A stretch of 64,000 bases of DNA from Muribaculaceae bacterium (lineage in GTDB: Bacteria; Bacteroidota; Bacteroidia; Bacteroidales; Muribaculaceae). Location of the stretch: the NCBI GenBank assembly GCA_022509085.1, contig JAFLTW010000003.1, positions 62,001 to 126,000 on the forward strand, given 5' to 3'. The position numbers and the translations under genes were made by a program. Position 1 is the stretch's first letter; every line of letters starts with the position of its first letter. Positions 1 through 8,169 of this stretch are shown here, one piece after another. Below the pieces are notes generated by a model. It was given only the letters and a program-made list of their open reading frames with translations. It was not told where the DNA came from and did not search any database.

Positions 1-294
1 GAGCAGTGTCCCCTCTCCGCGCGCGCATAGCTCGCGCAGCTCGGCCAGACGGTTGCCGAACCCCGTGGTGCCGCTCACTACGGGCACTCCGGCGCGGAAG
101 CACTCCATGATATTGTCGTAGCCGGCCGCAGGTACGGAAAACTCGATGGCCACGTCTGCCTCCCTGAAAGCCTCCGAGAGGAAGTCGGCACGGTTGTCCA
201 CATCAATCACGGCCACGATCTCATGGCCTCTCTCGCGGGCCATGTCGGCTATGAGACGCCCCATGCGCCCGTATCCTACTATTGCTATCTTCAT
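1..294 (-). CDS. dapB: 4-hydroxy-tetrahydrodipicolinate reductase, N-terminal part
   Basis: Reading the minus strand from 294 gives a protein starting MKIAIVGYGRMG, a Rossmann NAD(P)H-binding loop, followed by an IEFS segment and the VVSGTTGF motif typical of DapB near residue 80. The family reduces the product of DapA during lysine and diaminopimelate synthesis in the cytoplasm. Only about 98 residues lie in the window; the C-terminal substrate-binding domain is outside, so this is cut by the window edge and not broken. The start codon shares a base with the stop of the preceding gene (TGATG), so the two are probably translated in series. Confidence 0.85.
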   Translation of the reverse strand, partial: MKIAIVGYGRMGRLIADMARERGHEIVAVIDVDNRADFLSEAFREADVAIEFSVPAAGYDNIMECFRAGVPVVSGTTGFGNRLAELRELCARGEGTLL

Positions 295-1250
295 CAGAAT
301 CCGAATCCTATGTTGTCGATGTAGAGGGTGAGTCCCTCCGTACCCACGAAGGGAGTGCCACATGAGGAGGAACACATCACGAGCACGTGGGTGGGTGTCT
401 CGTTGGCGTCGGCCCAGCCCTCTTCCTGCACGGGCACGAGCTTGCCCTTGGAGTTCTTGGCATAATAGGCCTTCTCGCCGTTGAGCAGACCCATATAGGG
501 CTTATAGAAGGGCTGACCGGTGATGTCGCCGTAGTGGATGGGGAGCTGGTGGCCTTTCGTAAGCGGTATTGTCTTGCCGTAGCGTTCGCGGCCGGTGCCC
601 ACACGCAAGGCGTGGATGTTGCCCTTGGCGTCTTCCCACCGCTTCTGGAGCAGCACGTAGACCTCGGCGTTGTCGCGCCCCTTTAGCACCTTCTTGCCCC
701 CGAACCCCGTGCTCTTCACGCGGGTGTCGCCCGCAGGCATGTCAACCTTATAGTCGAATACGAGGGCCTTGGGCCTCTTGGTATAAGGCACTCCCATCTC
801 CATCTTGGAGAAGGGTCCCTTAGTGGAGGAGATGGGTTCGTAGATATGACCCAGGAAAATTGTGCCGGCCACCATCACGTCCATGTTGACCAGTCCGAGC
901 ACCTTCACCTCCTCCATCTTTGCCGTCATTCGGGCCATGGTGTTGCCGCCCACGTTGGCCGGGGTCACCGTGCCGGAACCTTTGGAGATGCCGGCCACCT
1001 TGGCGAAGACGTTGCTCGTGGCCCAGGGTGAGCCGCCGCGCGTGGTGTAGGGGGTGTTGGAGGCCGCAGTGCCCTGTGGCCCGATTTCGTAGAGGGTCTT
1101 CTCCTTGCCCCCGATGGCTCCCGACTCCTTCACGGTGCGGGAAACCCACTGCGAGAAGTCGCCATATTTTATGGGCTCGATGCGGAGTGTCTCGGCCCCC
1201 AGCGGGGCGAAGGCCATCATCGCTGCCAGAATTATTGAGACTCGTTTCAT
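294..1250 (-). CDS. Secreted PCMD-domain (putative carbohydrate metabolism domain) protein
   Basis: The product begins MKRVSIILAAMMAF with a hydrophobic stretch and a likely cleavage after GA, so it is probably exported. The body matches what I recall of the PCMD family (PF13201): a GGSPWATSNVFAKV segment, a VKVLGLVNM..AGTIFLG core, then RPKALVFDYKV and a C-terminal LYIDNIGF strand. The family has a beta-sandwich fold and is found in Bacteroidetes; the substrate is unknown. I chose the start at 1250 because it gives a normal signal peptide; an in-frame ATG at 1262 would add four residues. A TAATTTTG box at 1280-1273 lies just upstream. It overlaps dapB by one base, but I see no functional link to lysine synthesis. 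Confidence 0.72.
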   Translation of the reverse strand: MKRVSIILAAMMAFAPLGAETLRIEPIKYGDFSQWVSRTVKESGAIGGKEKTLYEIGPQGTAASNTPYTTRGGSPWATSNVFAKVAGISKGSGTVTPANVGGNTMARMTAKMEEVKVLGLVNMDVMVAGTIFLGHIYEPISSTKGPFSKMEMGVPYTKRPKALVFDYKVDMPAGDTRVKSTGFGGKKVLKGRDNAEVYVLLQKRWEDAKGNIHALRVGTGRERYGKTIPLTKGHQLPIHYGDITGQPFYKPYMGLLNGEKAYYAKNSKGKLVPVQEEGWADANETPTHVLVMCSSSCGTPFVGTEGLTLYIDNIGFGF

Positions 1251-1361
1251 TCTTATCCTCATAAAAAACGTACAAAATTAGCAAAAAAATGCGAGTTGAG
1301 GTCTAAGAGGAGGCTTTAACTCCCAAAATAGGACTGAAATTAAGGGATTTTTACAAATTTA

Positions 1362-1393
1362 TTTGGTTTGGAAAAAAAATAGTTGTAACTTTG
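1362..1393 (+). promoter_or_regulatory. Bacteroidetes promoter for tRNA-Glu/rpsT
   Basis: TTTG at 1362-1365, a 20-base spacer, then TAACTTTG at 1386-1393 match the Bacteroidetes -33/-7 consensus. The predicted transcript starts near 1398 and would carry tRNA-Glu, rpsT and the second tRNA-Glu. Confidence 0.8.
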
Positions 1394-1436
1394 CACCGCA
1401 AAATGCGCCGCAAGCACTTGCGGCAAAGATTTTGAT

Positions 1437-1508
1437 GGCCCATTCGTCTATCGGTTAGGACGCAAGATTTTCATTCTTGAAAGAGCAGTTCGATTCTGCT
1501 ATGGGCTA
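1437..1508 (+). tRNA. tRNA-Glu (anticodon TTC), copy 1
   Basis: A complete 72-base cloverleaf: acceptor GGCCCAT pairs with ATGGGCT, the D arm is GTCT/GGAC, the anticodon stem CAAGA/TCTTG encloses loop TTTTCAT (anticodon TTC), and the T arm is AGCAG/CTGCT with loop TTCGATT. CCA is not encoded. It is identical to the copy at 1801. Confidence 0.95.
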
Positions 1509-1527
1509 CGAATAATTCAAAAGACAA

Positions 1528-1779
1528 ATGGCAAACCATAAATCATCACTCAAAAGAATCCGCCAGGCTGAGAAGCGTCGTCTTCACAACCGTTATTGGG
1601 CGAAGACAGCGCGTAACGCTGTGCGCAAGGTGCGCAAAATGACAGACAAGGCAGAGGCTCAGGCAGCCTACAACAAGGTAAGTGCTCTCCTGCAGCGCCT
1701 CGGCCGCAAGAATGTGATTTCGAAGAACAAGGCAGCCAACCTCTGCAGCGGTCTTCAGCACCACATCAACAAACTCTGA
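1528..1779 (+). CDS. rpsT: 30S ribosomal protein S20
   Basis: The 83-residue basic protein starts [18 protein letters not shown] and has the length and helical, lysine/arginine-rich make-up of S20, which binds 16S rRNA during small-subunit assembly. Methionine 1 is the only sensible start. The gene sits between two identical tRNA-Glu genes on one predicted transcript that ends at the hairpin at 1875-1906, so tRNA processing would release the rpsT message from both sides. Confidence 0.96.
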   Translation: MANHKSSLKRIRQAEKRRLHNRYWAKTARNAVRKVRKMTDKAEAQAAYNKVSALLQRLGRKNVISKNKAANLCSGLQHHINKL

Positions 1780-1800
1780 AAACAGTAAGGTAATATTCCG

Positions 1801-1872
1801 GGCCCATTCGTCTATCGGTTAGGACGCAAGATTTTCATTCTTGAAAGAGCAGTTCGATTCTGCTATGGGCTA
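1801..1872 (+). tRNA. tRNA-Glu (anticodon TTC), copy 2
   Basis: Identical over all 72 bases to the copy at 1437, with the same cloverleaf and anticodon TTC. The identity also extends a few bases beyond the 3' end (CGA). A terminator hairpin begins three bases after it. Confidence 0.95.
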
Positions 1873-1874
1873 CG

Positions 1875-1906
1875 AAAAAACTCACGCTGAAAAGCGTGAG
1901 TTTTTT
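1875..1906. terminator. Bidirectional Rho-independent terminator
   Basis: Fourteen-base arms AAAAAACTCACGCT and AGCGTGAGTTTTTT enclose a GAAA loop. Because the arms carry A and T runs, it can end both the tRNA-rpsT transcript (+) and the recA transcript (-). Confidence 0.93.
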
Positions 1907-1927
1907 CATCTGCGGGAATCGTTTCCC

Positions 1928-3118
1928 TTAGTCGATGTCGATGTCGTCTTCCGAGAAGAAGTCGTCGATTTCCTCGCCGTCGGTCGGGTCTGTCGGGTCG
2001 TCGGTGTAGCGGCTGTCGGCATCGTCTTCGCCCCGGGTCTTGACCTTTGGCGACATCATACTCTTGCCGGCGCGGATGGAGTCGCGGTTTTCCTCAAGTT
2101 TCTTTCTCACTGCTTCGCCAATCTCCTCCATGAGTTCGGGGTTCTCCTCAAGCACGAGCTTCACTGCATCGCGTCCCTGGCCGAGCTTGCTGCCGTTGTA
2201 GCTGAACCATGCGCCGCTCTTCTTCACGATGTCGTGTTCCACAGCCAGGTCGAGCACCTCTCCCGAGCGGGATATACCCTTGCCGAACATGATGTCGAAC
2301 TCGGCGCGCATAAAGGGAGGCGCCACCTTGTTCTTTACCACCTTCACCTTCGTGAGGCGACCCAGCAGGGTCTCCTTCTCCTTGATGAAGGATGACGGAC
2401 GGATGTCGAGACGCACGGAGGCGTAAAACTTCAGGGCATTGCCGCCGGTGGTGGTCTCGGGGTTGCCAAACATCACCCCTATTTTCTCGCGAAGCTGGTT
2501 GATGAAGATGCAGCAGGTGCGTGTGCGCGATATGGTGCCGGTGAGTTTTCTCATGGCCTGGCTCATCAGGCGGGCGTGCAGACCCACGTTCTTGTCGCCC
2601 ATCTCGCCTTCAATCTCGGCCTTTGGCGTAAGGGCTGCCACGGAGTCGACCACGAGCACGTCGATGGCGCCGGAATTGATAAGCTGCTCGGCAATCTCCA
2701 GAGCCTGCTCCCCGTTGTCGGGCTGTGCGATGTAGAGGTTGTTGACGTCAACCCCCAGCTTCTCGGCATAGAAGCGGTCGAAGGCATGCTCGGCGTCGAT
2801 GATGGCGCAGATGCCACCCATCTTCTGAGCCTCCGCTATCACATGGATGGCGATAGTGGTCTTGCCTGAGCCCTCAGGTCCGTAGATCTCGGTGATGCGG
2901 CCGCGTGGAAGGCCGCCCACGCCCAGGGCGAAGTCGAGCCCTATCGAGCCCGTGGGGATCACCTCCACGTCTTCTATCTTATCGTCGCCCAGGCGCATGA
3001 TGGCTCCCTGGCCGAAATCTTTCTCAAGATGGGCCAAAGCGGCGCTAAGCGCCTTCTTCTTCTCGTCGGCGTCGCCGATGCGGCCTACGCTGAGCTTCTT
3101 TTCTTTCTTCTTTGCCAT
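1928..3118 (-). CDS. recA: Recombinase RecA
   Basis: RecA forms filaments on single-stranded DNA, promotes strand exchange and activates LexA-type self-cleavage. The Walker A loop GPEGSGKTT lies at residues 80-88, followed by LVVDSVAAL (Walker B), the [21 protein letters not shown] segment containing the L2 region, and the conserved C-terminal core. At 396 residues it is longer than the roughly 350 of many RecAs because of an acidic tail rich in Asp and Glu; such tails modulate DNA binding. A TAATTTTG box at 3193-3186 is a likely -7 element, with a weakly spaced CAAA further upstream. The gene stands alone and ends at the shared terminator. Confidence 0.97.
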   Translation of the reverse strand: MAKKKEKKLSVGRIGDADEKKKALSAALAHLEKDFGQGAIMRLGDDKIEDVEVIPTGSIGLDFALGVGGLPRGRITEIYGPEGSGKTTIAIHVIAEAQKMGGICAIIDAEHAFDRFYAEKLGVDVNNLYIAQPDNGEQALEIAEQLINSGAIDVLVVDSVAALTPKAEIEGEMGDKNVGLHARLMSQAMRKLTGTISRTRTCCIFINQLREKIGVMFGNPETTTGGNALKFYASVRLDIRPSSFIKEKETLLGRLTKVKVVKNKVAPPFMRAEFDIMFGKGISRSGEVLDLAVEHDIVKKSGAWFSYNGSKLGQGRDAVKLVLEENPELMEEIGEAVRKKLEENRDSIRAGKSMMSPKVKTRGEDDADSRYTDDPTDPTDGEEIDDFFSEDDIDID

Positions 3119-3352
3119 AGTAGTATGTATTTTTTGTTTTTAAAAGCAATTTCTGTGCGGAGACTTACCGCTACGTTTACGGATGCAAAATTATAAACTC
3201 GAAATTAAATAACCTAACAAAACGGCCCCCAAACTTCTTAAACTTTCTTAACAATTCGTTTTCACTGCAAAAATGTGGCAGTATGCGGACAAAATCAGGT
3301 GGATTTTTTCAAAAAATATGAGGGTGGAGGGGTAAATCCACGTCTTTTTCAT

Positions 3353-3360
3353 TAACTTTG
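3353..3360 (+). promoter_or_regulatory. -7 box for rnhA, implying an almost leaderless mRNA
   Basis: TAACTTTG ends at 3360 and the rnhA ATG is at 3369. Transcription should start about 5 bases after the box, leaving a leader of only a few bases. No good -33 TTTG is visible at the right distance. Confidence 0.55.
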
Positions 3361-3368
3361 CATACGGA

Positions 3369-4040
3369 ATGCAAAGGAAATACTATGTAGTATGGGAGGG
3401 GAGGAGTCCCGGCGTCTACGAAGACTGGGACACGGCTCTCGAGCAGGTGGAGAACTATCCCGGCGCCAAATACAAGAGCTTCCCCTCGCAGGATGCCGCC
3501 GTGGCGGCCTACAGGAAGTATCTTGTTGCCGACGGGATGCCTCTGGGCCAGATTCTCACTGAGGCATCCGCCATAGTCGACAAGCCCGAGAAGGCTCCCG
3601 GCTCCCTGGCCGAGCTCCTTGCGCGCCATCCCGAGATCGACGCCGACGGCTGGGCCGTCGACGCCTCCTGCATGGGCAACCCCGGCGTGATGGAATATCG
3701 CGGCGTGGAGCTACGCACTGGGCGCGAGCTCTTCCGCATCGGTCCTTTTCAGGATGCAACCAACAACATAGGGGAATTCCTGGCCATCGTGCATGCACTG
3801 GCCCTGCAGTTTCGCGACGGGTGCTGGCACACCATCTACAGCGACTCGGCCACGGGCATGGCGTGGGTGCGCAACAAGCGGATCCGCTCAACCCTGAAGC
3901 CTACGCAGGCCAATGCCAAGGTGTTTGAGCTGATGCAACGCGGCATACAATGGCTCAACACCCACCACTACGAGGCGCGTATCCTGAAATGGCAGACCCA
4001 TCTATGGGGCGAGATCCCGGCCGACTTCGGCCGAAAGTAG
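3369..4040 (+). CDS. rnhA: Ribonuclease HI with N-terminal viroplasmin domain
   Basis: Residues 1-50 (KYYVVWEGRSPGVYEDW...) form the caulimovirus viroplasmin-like RNA/DNA hybrid binding domain found before RNase H in many Bacteroidetes. The catalytic RNase H fold follows, with acidic residues D98 (AVDASCMG), E136 (NNIGEFLAI) and D159 (YSDSATGM) and a final Asp near the C terminus (PADFGRK). It cleaves RNA in RNA:DNA hybrids, for example R-loops and Okazaki primers. The start at 3369 is the only ATG before the viroplasmin domain. The 3' end overlaps the convergent glycosyltransferase gene by 39 bases. Confidence 0.9.
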   Translation: MQRKYYVVWEGRSPGVYEDWDTALEQVENYPGAKYKSFPSQDAAVAAYRKYLVADGMPLGQILTEASAIVDKPEKAPGSLAELLARHPEIDADGWAVDASCMGNPGVMEYRGVELRTGRELFRIGPFQDATNNIGEFLAIVHALALQFRDGCWHTIYSDSATGMAWVRNKRIRSTLKPTQANAKVFELMQRGIQWLNTHHYEARILKWQTHLWGEIPADFGRK

Positions 4041-4841
4041 CCTGGCGCGGACAGCGCGGTTGATGCGACGGCGCGAGCGGTCGAAAAACCATCCCCACTT
4101 GTTGAAATACCTCACCATATTCAACGCATGTATCCTCAGCATACGCAGGCTCTTGCGGCTCTCGGCCGCATGGGCGTGATAGAGCGTTAGCGAGGGATAA
4201 TAGAGTGTCTCCCACCTCTCATGGAGGCGGCGAGTGAGATCGATGTCTTCGGGATACATAAAGAAGCGCTCGTCGAAGAGTCCTACGTCGCGCAGGGCAT
4301 CCATACGCAGCATGAAGAAGCAGCCGTGCATGTAGGGCACATTCATCACCTCCCTATAGCCGGTCTGCTCGAGGCGGAAGCGCTCCAGGCGCTTGCGGAA
4401 CATCCATGAGGGCAGGAAACGGTTTGCCACCAGGTCGAGTGGCGTGGGGATAAGCTTGCAGACGTATTGGAGCCTGCCGTCGGGATAGAGCACCCGCGGC
4501 ACGGTGAGCCCCACCTTCGGGTTGCCATCCATATAATCTGCCAGTCTCCCCACGAGGTTACCCTCCCAGAAGATGTCAGGATTGAGCACGGCATGATACA
4601 GCGCGCCCTCCTCCATGGCCTTGCGGATGGCGAAGTTGTGGCCGGCGCCGTAGCCCAGATTAGGGCGCCCAATGTAGGTAATCCTCCCGTCGGCGGGGAG
4701 CATTGCCTCGATGCCCTCGCCGGGAGAATGGTCTATTACATAAAGGCGGTAGATGGAATCGGAAAGCGCGGAGCGAATCACTCTCTCGAGGTCTTCGCGC
4801 CGCGTATTGTAGGTTACTATAGAAGCGGATATACGCATCAT
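4002..4841 (-). CDS. Family 2 glycosyltransferase (rhamnosyltransferase-like)
   Basis: The N terminus ISASIVTYNTRREDL is the GT-A nucleotide-sugar binding start of GT2 enzymes, LNPDIFW near residue 87 is the DXD-type metal site, and FMYPEDIDLTRRL near 195 carries the ED acceptor-side motif. The layout resembles WbbL-like rhamnosyltransferases, but the sugar cannot be read from sequence. It acts at the cytoplasmic face on lipid-linked or surface glycans. The ATG overlaps the stop of nfnB (ATGA), so it is the last gene of the kor-nfn operon, an unexpected position for a glycan gene. Two consecutive ATGs make the exact start uncertain by one codon. Confidence 0.82.
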   Translation of the reverse strand: MMRISASIVTYNTRREDLERVIRSALSDSIYRLYVIDHSPGEGIEAMLPADGRITYIGRPNLGYGAGHNFAIRKAMEEGALYHAVLNPDIFWEGNLVGRLADYMDGNPKVGLTVPRVLYPDGRLQYVCKLIPTPLDLVANRFLPSWMFRKRLERFRLEQTGYREVMNVPYMHGCFFMLRMDALRDVGLFDERFFMYPEDIDLTRRLHERWETLYYPSLTLYHAHAAESRKSLRMLRIHALNMVRYFNKWGWFFDRSRRRINRAVRARLLSAEVGRDLAP

Positions 4842-6220
4842 CCGAGATAGTCGGCGATGGCTGCCGCGGCCTTCCGGCCGGCGCCCATAGCCAGGATCAC
4901 GGTGGCGGCTCCCGTCACGGCGTCGCCGCCGGCGAAGACGCCGGGACGCGACGTGGCGCCCTCCTCGGTGGCCACGATGCAGCCGCGGCGGTCGGTGTCA
5001 AGGCCGTCGGTGGTCTGCTTGATGAGCGGGTTGGGGGTGGTGCCAAGAGCCATGATTACGGTGTCGCAGTTGATGGTGAAGTTGCTGCCCTCCACCACTT
5101 CGGGGCTGCGGCGGCCGCTGGCGTCTGGTTCGCCGAGCTTCATGCTCACGCATTCGATGCCTGTCACGTTGCCCTTGTCGTTGCCCAGGATACGCACGGG
5201 GTTGGTGAGCATGTTGAAGCCGATGCCCTCCTCCTTGGCGTGGCGCACCTCCTCGGCCCTTGCGGGGAGCTCCTGCTCCGAGCGGCGGTAGACGATCGAG
5301 GCCTCGCCGCCGAGGCGGCGTGCCGTACGCACGGCGTCCATGGCCACATTGCCGCCTCCCACCACGATACACTTATGGCCGGCGTAGATGGGGGTGGCGT
5401 ATTTGTCGGAATAGGCATGCATAAGGTTGGCGCGTGTAAGGAACTCGTTGGCAGAGAACACGCCGTTGAGGTTCTCGCCCGGGATATTCATGAAGCGGGG
5501 GAGTCCGGCGCCTGTACCCAGGAAGACGGCCGAGAAGCCGCGCTCGTCGAGCAGCTGGTCAACAGTCACCGTTCGGCCCACCACCTCGTCGAGGCAGAAC
5601 TCCACGCCCAGGGCCTTGACGGCTCCAACCTCCTTTGCCACGATCTCCTCCTTAGGGAGGCGGAACTCCGGAATGCCGTATACGAGCACCCCGCCCTCCT
5701 TATGGAGAGCCTCGAAGATGGTGACGGCATACCCTTTCTTGGCAAGGTCGGAAGCGCAGGCGAGTCCGGCAGGGCCGGCGCCCACCACGGCCACGCGTTT
5801 AGCGTCGGCGGCAGGACGTGCCGGCGTGCTCACGGCGTCGCTGTGCTCAATATGCCAGTCGCCCACATAACGCTCCAGGTTGCCTATGGCCACGGGTTTG
5901 CCCTTGATGCCCACGATGCAGCCGCCCTCACACTGGTTTTCCTGCGGACATACGCGACCGCACACGCTGGGGAGCGAGCTCGAGAGGGCGATGACGTCGT
6001 AGGCGCCCTTCACGTCGCCCTCGCGAAGCCTGCGGATAAAGCCCGGAATGTCGATCTCTACCGGGCAGCGGGGCACGCATCGCGGCTTCTTGCAGTCAAG
6101 GCAGCGGGTGGCCTCGCGGAGGGCCTCCTCATGGCTATAGCCGAGGGTCACCTCCTCAAAATTATGTATTCTCTTCTCCGGAGCCTGCTCCGGCATCGGG
6201 ACTCTGTCGATCTTTTCCAT
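4838..6220 (-). CDS. nfnB: NADPH-dependent glutamate synthase small-subunit family / Nfn large subunit
   Basis: Two N-terminal cysteine groups (C40, C43, C48, C52 and C87, C91, C97, C101) can hold two [4Fe-4S] clusters. GAGPAG at 147-152 binds FAD, and VVGGGNVAMDA near 286 binds NADPH. This is the GltD/NfnB architecture. Alone it would be called GltD, but no glutamate synthase large subunit is here and nfnA lies 18 bases upstream, so a ferredoxin-dependent bifurcating transhydrogenase (NADH + reduced ferredoxin with 2 NADP+) is the better call. It sits downstream of korA-korB, which make the reduced ferredoxin. GltD with a distant partner is the alternative. Confidence 0.83.
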   Translation of the reverse strand: MEKIDRVPMPEQAPEKRIHNFEEVTLGYSHEEALREATRCLDCKKPRCVPRCPVEIDIPGFIRRLREGDVKGAYDVIALSSSLPSVCGRVCPQENQCEGGCIVGIKGKPVAIGNLERYVGDWHIEHSDAVSTPARPAADAKRVAVVGAGPAGLACASDLAKKGYAVTIFEALHKEGGVLVYGIPEFRLPKEEIVAKEVGAVKALGVEFCLDEVVGRTVTVDQLLDERGFSAVFLGTGAGLPRFMNIPGENLNGVFSANEFLTRANLMHAYSDKYATPIYAGHKCIVVGGGNVAMDAVRTARRLGGEASIVYRRSEQELPARAEEVRHAKEEGIGFNMLTNPVRILGNDKGNVTGIECVSMKLGEPDASGRRSPEVVEGSNFTINCDTVIMALGTTPNPLIKQTTDGLDTDRRGCIVATEEGATSRPGVFAGGDAVTGAATVILAMGAGRKAAAAIADYLG

Positions 6221-6238
6221 ATGCTTATCGGCGACTAA

Positions 6239-7096
6239 TTATTTGGGCAGGCAAGTGCACTCCTTCAGTTCCCAATGAGTTTTAGGATTCTCGCGATACA
6301 TGTTCTGGCGCCTCATGGCCTCGTCGAAGTCTACCTCCCAGCCGTCGAACTCGGGCCCTTCCACACACGTGAAGCGTGTCTTGCCGCCCACGCTCACGCG
6401 GCATGCGCCACACATTCCCGTGCCGTCTACCATCAGAGCGTTGAGGCTCACCATGGTGGGGATGCCGTGTTTCTTGGCCGTCATGGTGGCAAACTTCATC
6501 ATTATCATGGGTCCGATGGCCACACAGTGGTCAAACTTCAGGCCGTCTTGCTCCACGAGTTTGTCCATAAGGCCCGTCACCATTCCGTGGAAACCTTCGG
6601 AGCCGTCGTCGGTGCAGAGGTGCACTCTGGCCACCTCCTTCATCTCGTCGACATATGTGAAGAGGCTCTTGGTCTTGGCGCCGATAATAACGTCGCATTC
6701 CACACCGCGGCTCTTGAGCCACTTGGCCTGGGGATAGACAGGGGCCGTACCCACGCCGCCGGCAACGAAGAGGATGCGCATCTTGCGCAGCTCCTCGTCG
6801 CTCTTCTCCATGAGGTCGGTAGGATTTCCCAGGGGACCCACGAAGTCGGCAAACGAGTCGCCCTCCTCCATGCAGTTGATCTTGGTGGTGGAGTAGCCGA
6901 TGCTTTGCGTCACGATCGTCACCCATCCCTCTTCGGGAGAGTAGTCGCAGATTGTGAGCGGGATCCTCTCGCCATACTTGTCGGTAAGGACAATGACAAA
7001 CTGGCCCGGACGGGCCGACTCGGCCACCGCCGGGGCGAGGACCCTCATTTCCGTAATGTTGGGTGCGAGCACCCTTTTTCTGATAATCTTAAACAT
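6239..7096 (-). CDS. nfnA: Sulfide/dihydroorotate dehydrogenase-type FAD/NAD-binding protein, Nfn small subunit
   Basis: The protein has the ferredoxin-reductase layout: a flavin beta-barrel with PGQFVIVLTD near 30 and RIPLTICDYS near 44, an NAD domain with FVAGGVGTAP near 110-119, and a C-terminal cluster site at D224, C229, C232 and C244. The Asp plus three Cys spacing is that of the [2Fe-2S] site in NfnA subunits, which supports Nfn over a dihydroorotate dehydrogenase electron subunit. Together with nfnB it would move electrons between NADH, ferredoxin and NADP in the cytoplasm. It is 35 bases downstream of korB and in the same operon. Confidence 0.85.
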   Translation of the reverse strand: MFKIIRKRVLAPNITEMRVLAPAVAESARPGQFVIVLTDKYGERIPLTICDYSPEEGWVTIVTQSIGYSTTKINCMEEGDSFADFVGPLGNPTDLMEKSDEELRKMRILFVAGGVGTAPVYPQAKWLKSRGVECDVIIGAKTKSLFTYVDEMKEVARVHLCTDDGSEGFHGMVTGLMDKLVEQDGLKFDHCVAIGPMIMMKFATMTAKKHGIPTMVSLNALMVDGTGMCGACRVSVGGKTRFTCVEGPEFDGWEVDFDEAMRRQNMYRENPKTHWELKECTCLPK

Positions 7097-7131
7097 CTCT
7101 TATAGTGTGGAAGGCCGGAGTGGTAAAGGGG

Positions 7132-8151
7132 TCAGGCCTCCCAGGTTTCTGAAGTGTGGAGAATCATCTCGCGCAGCGAGGAGAAGCCACGGCGTGCCTT
7201 CACGTCGGCCACCTGGCGTGCCACGTCTTCCTCATACGTCGGGGCGTCCACGTCGCGGATCACGCCGATGGCCAGCGGGAGCTTCTCGCCGTCCATCATG
7301 GCCAGCTGCTCGTGGAGGATGTAGGAGGGATTGTGGGCGTCGTGCACCAGCACGTCGTCGATCGTATAGCCGTCCTGGCCTACGGTGATGGCCTTCAGGC
7401 CGAAGCCGTCCTGCACCAGCCCCATCTCCATATCCTTGCCGAAGAGCATCTTCTTGCCGTCGTAGAGGTGGATGGTATGGTTGTCGCGGCGTTCCTTGTC
7501 GGAGAGCGTCGAGTGGGAGCCGGGGTTGAAAATCACGCAGTTCTGGCGAATCTCCACCACCGATGCACCCTTATGGCGAGCAGCGGCCATGAGCACCTCC
7601 TTGGTGGTGTCGAGCGCTATGTCGATGCTGCGGGCAAAGAAATTGCCGCGGGCGCCGAATACGAGCTCGGCCGTGATGAAGGGGTCTTCGGTGGTGCCGT
7701 AAGGGCTCGACTTGGTCACCGTGCCGCGGTCGGACGTAGGGGAATACTGACCTTTTGTGAGGCCGTAGATCTTGTTGTTGAAGAGAAGGATGTTGATGTC
7801 GACGTTGCGTCGCACGGCATGGATGAAGTGGTTGCCGCCGATGGCGAGGCCGTCGCCGTCGCCCGAGATCTGCCATACGGAGAGGTCGGGGCGTACGGTC
7901 TTCACGCCCGTGGCTATTGCCGCCGCGCGTCCGTGGATGGTGTGCATCCCGTAGGTGTTCATGTAGTAGGGAAGGCGGCTCGAGCAGCCGATACCGCTCA
8001 CCACCACCGTCTGCTCGGGCGGGACGCCCAGCTCGGCCATGGCCTTATGGAGCACGTTGAGGATGGCATGGTCGCCGCAGCCGGGACACCACCGCACGCT
8101 TTGTGAATTCTTATAGTCGCTTGCCTTATATGTCGTTACGTTCTGTTCCAT
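7132..8151 (-). CDS. korB: 2-oxoacid:ferredoxin oxidoreductase subunit beta (TPP-binding)
   Basis: WCPGCGDH at 21-28 holds cluster-type cysteines, and GDGD at 97-100 with NNKIYGLTKGQ at 125-135 is the thiamine pyrophosphate site. At 339 residues it is a normal KorB. With KorA it oxidatively decarboxylates a 2-oxoacid, most likely 2-oxoglutarate, to the acyl-CoA and passes electrons to ferredoxin. Kor in Bacteroidales completes a branch of the TCA cycle in anaerobes. It lies 18 bases after korA and before nfnA. Substrate choice is inferred from the two-subunit architecture and not proven. Confidence 0.9.
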   Translation of the reverse strand: MEQNVTTYKASDYKNSQSVRWCPGCGDHAILNVLHKAMAELGVPPEQTVVVSGIGCSSRLPYYMNTYGMHTIHGRAAAIATGVKTVRPDLSVWQISGDGDGLAIGGNHFIHAVRRNVDINILLFNNKIYGLTKGQYSPTSDRGTVTKSSPYGTTEDPFITAELVFGARGNFFARSIDIALDTTKEVLMAAARHKGASVVEIRQNCVIFNPGSHSTLSDKERRDNHTIHLYDGKKMLFGKDMEMGLVQDGFGLKAITVGQDGYTIDDVLVHDAHNPSYILHEQLAMMDGEKLPLAIGVIRDVDAPTYEEDVARQVADVKARRGFSSLREMILHTSETWEA

Positions 8152-8169
8152 CTGAGTGAGAGTTTGTGA

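Noticed and set aside
4838..6220. Glutamate synthase small subunit (GltD)
   Set aside because: The fold fits, but no GltB is present and the adjacent FAD/2Fe-2S subunit has the NfnA cluster spacing. GltD is kept as an alternative in the feature.
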